From Amycolatopsis circi (GTDB lineage: Bacteria; Actinomycetota; Actinomycetes; Mycobacteriales; Pseudonocardiaceae), in the NCBI RefSeq assembly GCF_003385235.1, contig NZ_PQIA01000016.1:23629-87628 (forward strand): 64,000 bases of DNA, written 5' to 3'. The first letter of the stretch is position 1. Each line of letters begins with the position of its first letter. The notes beneath the pieces are model-generated. The model did not search any database and was not told the DNA's origin. It saw nothing but the letters and a program-made list of their open reading frames with translations. A program made the translations under genes and the position numbers. Below are positions 58,642-64,000 of this stretch, one piece after another.

Positions 58642-60752
58642 CGTCGCAGCGCCAGCTTCGCGAAGTCCATCAGCCCCGCATTCGGCAAATACGCGCGGCT
58701 CAGCGCGATCCCGATCCGAGGCAGGTCGGCCTCGTCGCGGTATGCGAGGTACAGCGGCTCGTGGCGCGGCTGGAACTTCGCCTTGAACGCGTGCAGGGAA
58801 CGGAATCCGTAGTACGGCTCCATCATCGAGCCCAGCGCGTCCAGCATCCGGTCGACCATCTGCCGCGGCGTGCTGTCGTTGCTGCGGACCAGCGGCGCGC
58901 CCGAGAGAGACACGAACTTCGCGCCCTCCTCGCGGAACGCCAGGCAGGTCGAGGCGATCAGGAACTCCATCACCGGCCGGAATCCGCCCGCGCGGCGGCG
59001 CATCACGTCGAGCGTCCAGCCGCCGACCTCGCCGGCGCCGGTGTGCACCGGGAGCCACGACGTCACGCCGTGCACCGTGCCGTCCGCGTCGACCGCGAGG
59101 CCGACCCGCGTCGCCGGGTCCATCGCCTGGTCCACGCCGCCGAGCGTGAAGCCCATTTCCGGCAGGCCCTTGTCGCAGATCCATTCCTCGGACAGCGCCC
59201 GCACCTGTTCCCGGATTGACCACGGCTGTTCGGCCAGCCGCACCAGCCGGAATTCGATCCCGTCCTTCTTCGCGCGGTTCAGCGCGGTCCGCACGTCCTG
59301 CCAGACCTTGCCGCGGAATTCGAGATTTTCCAAGTCCACCAACGTGTCCTCGGCGACCTGCACGTGCTGCCAGCCCAGTTTCGCGGTCTGCGCGACGGTC
59401 CCCGCGGTCGCCGAGAACACGCACGGCACGAGCCCGGTGTTCTCGCACATCGCGGAGAATTCCCGCAGCGTGCGGTCGCTCGTCCCGTCCGGCGCGACCG
59501 GGTCGCCGAGCGCCACCGCGACGCCCGCGTGCCGCTGGTACGCCAGGTACGACGCGCCGTCGGAGGCGACGAAGTAGGTGTTCTGCGGCCAGGTCGTCAT
59601 CCACGAGATAGTGCTGCCTCCGTTGCGGCCCAGCAGAAGCCGGGCGAAGGCCGGGTCCGGCCCGCCGCGGAAGAGCTTGCGTCGCCTTCGCCGCGAGGGC
59701 ACCCGGAACGCGCGCCGAGCCGAGATCAGCAACACCAGCTCGACTGTCCACAAGAGATTGTCCACGATGAACAGCGGCGGGCTGCTGAGATTGTAGTCCT
59801 CGCGGATGAGCTGCGTGATCGCGACGAGCCCGGCCAGCACCGCCATCTGCGACGCGGCGAGCACGCACAGCGCGATCGCGCACCGCCAGGCGAACCGCGA
59901 ACCGCGGCGCAGCCCGTTGAGGATCGGCACCGCGACGATGCACAGCGGGAGAAGTTCGTTGCCGGACAAGGAGATCGAGTCGGACGAACCGAACGGGCCG
60001 TCGCCGGGGACGAGCCACATCACCACTTCGGCGACGACCAGCAGCACCAAGCCGGCCGACGCGAGCAGCCGCCATTCGCGCAGCGACGGCTTGTTGGCGT
60101 TGCGTGCGGCGGGCCCGGCGAGCCGCCGCCCCAGCGGCAGGGCGAGAACGAGCGCGAAGAAATGCACGAGATCGGCGAGCGTGCCGACATAGACGATCGC
60201 TACTCCGGCGTAAACACAGAGCCCGGCTCGCAGCCGCAGCCGCCACGGCGTGCGCAGGGTCGCGCTGGTGATGGCGATCGCGGCGAGCGCGCCGCCGGAG
60301 AAGCCGACGTCGAGCGTGCCGGAGATCCGGTCGGCCCAGGCCCAGCCGGAATTGCGGGAGAGTTCGAGGAATTGCACCGCGACGACCGTCGACACCAGTT
60401 GCCCGCCGATGGTCACCGCCATCGCGCGCCGGGTGCCCAGGTGCCATTCGGCGAACCCGGCCATCAGCGCGAAACTTCCCGCCATCGGCAGGTAGAACCA
60501 GGGGCGCAGGGCGTAGAACGGCCCGGTGAACAGCGTCCACCAGCGGCCGTGCTCGAGCGACGGAAGGCCGTAGGCGTAATAGTGGAAAGCGTGCTGGTGC
60601 TCGGCGGCGTGCCAGAGCGAGCCAGTCGCGACCCCCACGATCATGATCGCGAGCACGACGGTCGTCGTGAACGGAATCCGGTTCCACAACACCGCTAGCC
60701 GTCCGCGTGCCTCTCCGGCCACGAGGCCGGTTCCCCCCTGTGCGATCGTCAT
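58581..60752 (-). CDS. Rhomboid-like membrane domain fused to DUF2156 (LPG synthase-type) transferase
   Basis: A 723-residue fusion. Residues ~30-380 are membrane helices. The first ~210 resemble a rhomboid protease: GRWWTLFTGPF (the L1-loop WR-type segment), GFSG with Ser152 (the GxSG nucleophile motif) and DLVHFFALVLALPLG with His197. Residues ~400-690 are a DUF2156/phosphatidylglycerol-lysyltransferase-like GNAT fold (VAVALGDPVAPDGTSDRTLR; EEWICDKGLPEMGFTLGGVD; FVSLSGAPL). The transferase may aminoacylate a lipid for envelope charge; whether the rhomboid part cleaves anything is unknown. It overlaps the proS-linked gene tail to tail by 61 nt. Confidence 0.8.
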   Translation of the reverse strand: MTIAQGGTGLVAGEARGRLAVLWNRIPFTTTVVLAIMIVGVATGSLWHAAEHQHAFHYYAYGLPSLEHGRWWTLFTGPFYALRPWFYLPMAGSFALMAGFAEWHLGTRRAMAVTIGGQLVSTVVAVQFLELSRNSGWAWADRISGTLDVGFSGGALAAIAITSATLRTPWRLRLRAGLCVYAGVAIVYVGTLADLVHFFALVLALPLGRRLAGPAARNANKPSLREWRLLASAGLVLLVVAEVVMWLVPGDGPFGSSDSISLSGNELLPLCIVAVPILNGLRRGSRFAWRCAIALCVLAASQMAVLAGLVAITQLIREDYNLSSPPLFIVDNLLWTVELVLLISARRAFRVPSRRRRRKLFRGGPDPAFARLLLGRNGGSTISWMTTWPQNTYFVASDGASYLAYQRHAGVAVALGDPVAPDGTSDRTLREFSAMCENTGLVPCVFSATAGTVAQTAKLGWQHVQVAEDTLVDLENLEFRGKVWQDVRTALNRAKKDGIEFRLVRLAEQPWSIREQVRALSEEWICDKGLPEMGFTLGGVDQAMDPATRVGLAVDADGTVHGVTSWLPVHTGAGEVGGWTLDVMRRRAGGFRPVMEFLIASTCLAFREEGAKFVSLSGAPLVRSNDSTPRQMVDRMLDALGSMMEPYYGFRSLHAFKAKFQPRHEPLYLAYRDEADLPRIGIALSRAYLPNAGLMDFAKLALRRQRVVGGGVVVDRSAAGTPR

Positions 60753-60986
60753 GGGGAAAGTTTGGCGCGGCGATCTTAAGCGGTCATCGCCCGTCGGACC
60801 TACTTCTCCCCCTAAGGGACTGCTACCCCAGGGGGACCCGACCCTGGTCCCAAGGCTGACCTTCGGCGCACGGCAACACGCTCACCAGCGGAAAAAGCCT
60901 GGCATTCGGCCAATGAGCGGCGCATCCGACCCGGAACAGGGGTTGACGCCGGATGTCGCCTGAACGAGTGATCCCGGTCGCCCGGC

Positions 60987-61697
60987 TCAGGGCGCCCCGA
61001 GCACCGCGGCACGGACCGCGGACAGGTCGGCGAGGTCCGGCAACACCAGATGCGCGCCGGCGGCGGTCAGCTGTTCGACGGAAAACCGGCCAGTAGCAAC
61101 GCCGATCGCCACCGCGCCGTAATCGAGCGCGGCCTCGATGTCGTGCGGGGTGTCCCCGAGAATCACTACGGATTCGGCAGGAAATTCCTTGCCATGCTTC
61201 GTTTCCGCGGCTTTGACGGCGTGCGGGACCAGATCGGACCGTTGCGCCGAAAGCGAGCCGTAGCCGCCGATCTCCAGATCGAGATGCTCGTCGAGACCGA
61301 GCGCGGCGAGCTTGTGCAGCGAGATCTCCGGCAGGTTTCCGGTGATGAGGCTCTGCACGACTCCCTCGCACCCGGCGAGATCGGCGAGGGCCGCCGCCGC
61401 GCCGTCGAGCGCCCGGCCTTCCTGGGGCAGCGTTTCGCGGGCGCGTTCGACGGCCGCGATCAGCTCCCGCCACATCCGCTGGATGGTTTCCTCGTCCGGT
61501 TCGATCCCGTGCAGCCGCAGCACGTCGGCGGTGATCGCGCGTTCGGTCCGGCCGCCGAAATCCGGATGCGTGCGGAACTCCGCGCCGGTCGCCGCGGCCA
61601 GCGCCGAGCCGTACCAGCCGATCCCGAGCCCGGTGTAGTCGACGAGCGTGTGGTCGATGTCCCAGAGCACCAGCCGGTGCGTGCGAATGGCTGTCAC
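60987..61697 (-). CDS. HAD-superfamily hydrolase (phosphoglycolate-phosphatase-like)
   Basis: A 236-residue cytosolic hydrolase. Motif I is VLWDIDHTLVDYTG (both catalytic Asp), motif II VQSLITGN (Thr), motif III Lys in the SAQRSDLVPHAVKAAE region, motif IV VVILGDTPHDIEAAL. A helical C1 cap (~15-90) gives access control. The substrate is a small phosphate ester, unknown. GTG 61697. Followed on the same strand, upstream, by the YjbQ gene 21 nt away, so co-transcription is likely. Confidence 0.85.
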   Translation of the reverse strand: MTAIRTHRLVLWDIDHTLVDYTGLGIGWYGSALAAATGAEFRTHPDFGGRTERAITADVLRLHGIEPDEETIQRMWRELIAAVERARETLPQEGRALDGAAAALADLAGCEGVVQSLITGNLPEISLHKLAALGLDEHLDLEIGGYGSLSAQRSDLVPHAVKAAETKHGKEFPAESVVILGDTPHDIEAALDYGAVAIGVATGRFSVEQLTAAGAHLVLPDLADLSAVRAAVLGAP

Positions 61698-61718
61698 GTC
61701 CGCGATGCTACGGCGGGA

Positions 61719-62129
61719 TCAGCCGGTGAGGTAGCTGAAGCGGACCCGGCGGACGGGGTTGTCGACGTTCGTGTCCACCAGGCACACCGACTGCCACGTG
61801 CCGAGCAGCAGCACGCCGCCGAGCACCGGCACGGTCGCGTACGGCGGGAGGAACGCCGGAAGCACGTGGTCGCGGCCGTGTCCGCCGGTGCCGTGCTGGT
61901 GGCGCCAGCGGTTGTCGCGGGGGAGCAGGTCGTCGAGCGCGGCGAGGAGGTCGTCGTCGCTGCCCGCGCCGGTTTCCAGCACCGCGAGCCCGGCCGTCGC
62001 GTGCGGGACCCACACGTGCAGCAGCCCGTCGGTGGCGTCGGCGTCGCGCAGGAACCTCTCGGCCTCCCGGGTCAGGTTGTGCACGACCGCGGTGTTGCCG
62101 GTGTGCACCTCGATCTCGGTGGAGTACAT
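61719..62129 (-). CDS. YjbQ/UPF0047 family protein
   Basis: A 136-residue protein typical of UPF0047 (secondary thiamine-phosphate synthase in some members). Hallmarks: TEIEVHTGNTAVVHNLTREA at the start, GLLHVWVPHATAGLAVLETG and a final LLGTWQSVCLVDTNVDNPV with RRVRFSYLTG. The histidines in HVWVPHATAG and the HGTGGHGRDH stretch are family metal ligands. Probably in the same transcript as the HAD gene (21 nt). Confidence 0.85.
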   Translation of the reverse strand: MYSTEIEVHTGNTAVVHNLTREAERFLRDADATDGLLHVWVPHATAGLAVLETGAGSDDDLLAALDDLLPRDNRWRHQHGTGGHGRDHVLPAFLPPYATVPVLGGVLLLGTWQSVCLVDTNVDNPVRRVRFSYLTG

Positions 62130-62145
62130 ACCGCCAGGGTAGGCG

Positions 62146-62790
62146 TCAGGAATCGAGGTAGCGGAGCACGGCGAGGACGCGCCGGTTGTGCCCGTCCGAC
62201 GGCGGCAGGCCCAGCTTGCCGAAAATGCTCGTCACGTACTTCTCCACCGAGCCCGCCGACAGGAACGCCTCGGCCGCGATCGCCGAGTTCGACCGGCCTT
62301 GCGCCATCAGCCCGAGGATCTCGCGTTCGCGCGGCGTCAGCTCGGCGAGCGGAACGGCCTGCCCGGTCGTCGCGAACAGCTGGCGGACGACCTCGGGATC
62401 GAGCACCGTCTCTCCATTGGCGACGCGTTCCAGCGCGGTGAGGAAGTCCGACACCTCGGCGACGCGATCCTTCAGCAGGTAGCCGACCGCGCCTGCTTCA
62501 CCGGCGAGGAGTTGCTTGGCGTAGTTGGTTTCGACGTACTGTGAGAAGACGAGAATCGCACAACCGGGCCGTTCGGCGCGCAGGTCTATGGCCGCGCGCA
62601 GGCCTTCGTCGGTGTGGGTCGGCGGCATCCTGATGTCTACAATGGACACATCCGGCTGGTGCTCGCGGACGGCGGTTCGCAGGTCGTCGGCGTTCTTCAC
62701 GGCCGCGACTACCTCGTGGCCGCGCAGGCCCAGGAGTTCGACTAGGCCCTGGCGCAGGATGGCCGAGTCCTCCGCGATCACGATCCGCAC
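62146..62790 (-). CDS. NarL/LuxR-type response regulator
   Basis: A 214-residue regulator. Receiver domain with phospho-acceptor Asp in VSIVDIRMPPT and the conserved Lys in GYLLKDRVAE. C-terminal LuxR HTH ELTPREREILGLMAQGRSNS. GTG 62790. The kinase gene ends 24 nt upstream, so this is its cognate regulator in one operon. YjbQ follows after 16 nt. Target genes are not visible; such pairs often sense envelope stress or antibiotics. Confidence 0.9.
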   Translation of the reverse strand: MRIVIAEDSAILRQGLVELLGLRGHEVVAAVKNADDLRTAVREHQPDVSIVDIRMPPTHTDEGLRAAIDLRAERPGCAILVFSQYVETNYAKQLLAGEAGAVGYLLKDRVAEVSDFLTALERVANGETVLDPEVVRQLFATTGQAVPLAELTPREREILGLMAQGRSNSAIAAEAFLSAGSVEKYVTSIFGKLGLPPSDGHNRRVLAVLRYLDS

Positions 62791-62814
62791 GGTTTCCCCC
62801 TCATTTCGCCGAGT

Positions 62815-63979
62815 TTAGCGGGGGAGCGGGAGCGTTGCGGTGACTACGGTCGGGCCGCCGTTCGGGCTCGAGACGGTCAGTTCACCGTCGGCCGGGCGGA
62901 GTCGTTCGGCGATTCCGGACAGTCCGCCGCCGGGGATGATCGCGGCGCCGCCGGGGCCGTGGTCGATTACGGTCAGTCGTAGTACGTTTTCGCGGTCTTC
63001 GACCAGGACTGTGCATCGTCCGGTGCCGTGTTTTGACGCGTTGGTCATGAGTTCGGCGGCGGCGAAGTAGACGATTGTTTCCAGTGACGGTGGTGGGCGG
63101 CGGCTCAGTTCTACTGAGACTGTCGCGGAGAAGTCGGCCGAGCTGGCCAATGTGGACAGTGCGAGGCTCAGGCCTTTGTCCAGTGCTGCCGGGTGGATGC
63201 CGCGGGCTAGGTCGCGTAGTTCGGTGAGGGCTTGCTTGGCGTTGCTGTGGGCGGTGTCGACCAGGGTGCGGATTTGGTCGAGGTTGACTGTGTCGGCGGC
63301 TAGTTCTTCTTTTGCCAGGCCCAGTTTCATCGCCATCGCGACTAGCTGGGCTTGGGCGCCGTCGTGGAGGTCGCGTTCGATGCGGCGGAGTTGTTCCGCT
63401 GCTTCGTCTAGGGCGGTGGCACGGGTTTCTTCGAGGAAGCGGACTCGTTCGCGGAGGCTTGGGTCGGCTGCCAGGGTGCGGAGGAGGAGGCGGTCGATTC
63501 CGACGAGAACGTGCACTACGGCGGGCCAGACGGTCAGGACGGCGATGCCGAGGAGGCACCAGCCGAGGGTGCCTGGCCAGCTGAAGCTCCGGATGTTGAA
63601 AACCGGCAGGCCGTGGCCGGGTCTGGTCTCGAGGAGCCAGGTGAGCGGGTAGGTGAAGGAGGCCAGGCCGAAGAAGCCGAGTGCGCCGGAGCCGATCATG
63701 GCCAGGAGGCCGAAGGGGAGGCGGATCAGGAGGTAGGCGACGGATCGCCAGGCTGTTCGGTCGCCTAGGCGGGCGGTCAGCCAGTTCCAGAGGCCTGGGG
63801 CCAGGTCGGTTCTTGGCGGGGGTGAGAGGGGGAGGTCCAGGAGTTTTGCGGCTAGGCGGCGGTGGAGGCCGCTGAAGAGTCTCGCGCCGCGGAGGACGCC
63901 GACGAGGATGAGGAGTCCCGCGAGGATTGGGGTTAGGGCTAGGCCGACGGCTGTTCCGGTTAGGAGGAGGGCTACCGAG
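62815..63979 (-). CDS. Sensor histidine kinase (HisKA_3), 5' end cut by contig end
   Basis: Partial kinase, about 388 codons present. The N-terminus reads in one frame from 63979: two membrane helices (LLLTGTAVGLALTPILAGLL region), a basic loop and a second pair of helices. It continues into DHp with the phospho-His in RIERDLHDGAQAQLVAMAMK and a HATPase domain (N box ELMTNASKHG, G box IDHGPGGAA and GGGLSGIAERL). The sensor is short and membrane-embedded. It phosphorylates the downstream response regulator. The true start lies beyond the contig end; the apparent stop at 63987-63989 belongs to the adapter. Confidence 0.85.
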
Positions 63980-64000
63980 GTCTCTTATACACAACCTCGT
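63980..64000. other. Tn5 mosaic-end (library adapter) sequence at contig end
   Basis: GTCTCTTATACACA (63980-63993) equals 14 of the 19 bases of the Tn5 mosaic end used in tagmentation libraries. ACCTCG (63994-63999) is the reverse complement of CGAGGT (63976-63981), as expected from a chimeric or folded-back read. Not natural sequence. Confidence 0.85.

Overview
The window is strongly GC-rich with coding in almost every stretch. Its gene content points to a mycothiol- and F420-using actinomycete of the Pseudonocardiaceae, most like Amycolatopsis: mycothione reductase, a mycothiol-dependent maleylpyruvate-isomerase-type protein, a Ddn-type F420 nitroreductase, many GTG starts, and many TetR, MarR, GntR, PucR and AraC regulators. 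It is chromosomal. It contains a backbone known from mycobacteria (dxr, rip1, ispG, DUF4081-GNAT, map, mtr, proS). The last bases carry a sequencing-library transposon end, so the right side is a contig end.

Layout. 1-1.2 kb: a degraded small ORF and a likely toxin/ribbon-helix-helix antitoxin pair. 1.3-13.2 kb: metabolic and stress genes (DinB-like, VOC, MmcQ, PucR regulator with a DadA-like oxidase, GreA-like factor), secreted proteins, a sortase F operon, MarR and a GlcD-like FAD oxidase. 13.3-18.2 kb: two drug-type MFS exporters; the second is in an operon with an FMN reductase, divergent from its TetR across a clear operator. 18.3-23.8 kb: secreted cyclophilin, DUF2631, then dxr-rip1-ispG. 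23.8-35.2 kb: an accessory block (Ddn/TetR, a DUF2891 operon, AraC, XRE with a CxxC protein, VOC, cupin, GlxA-type regulator, beta-helix protein and GH27 alpha-galactosidase). It separates ispG from its usual followers GNAT and map. 35.4-47.9 kb: GNAT, map, GntR/MFS, mtr, M15 peptidase, trypsin-like protease, bioF, DEAD-box helicase and RIO kinase. 48-55.8 kb: flavin monooxygenase/TetR, aldo-keto reductase, carotenoid-desaturase-like oxidase, yaaA, GNAT, and a GC-rich tandem-repeat desert. 55.9-64 kb: proS with a coupled membrane protein, a rhomboid-like/DUF2156 fusion, HAD, YjbQ and a two-component system cut by the contig end.

Most interesting observations. Two families of long intergenic palindromes (four copies and three copies) mark gene ends and sometimes supply the stop codons. 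Rip1 carries an in-frame TAG where its two conserved halves join. BioF has Asn in place of the catalytic PLP lysine. At least three further genes are broken by one base in C/G runs, so either this assembly has homopolymer and base errors or several loci are decaying. About ten genes lack a Shine-Dalgarno sequence and have a -10-like hexamer 5-8 nt before the start codon, which suggests leaderless transcripts.
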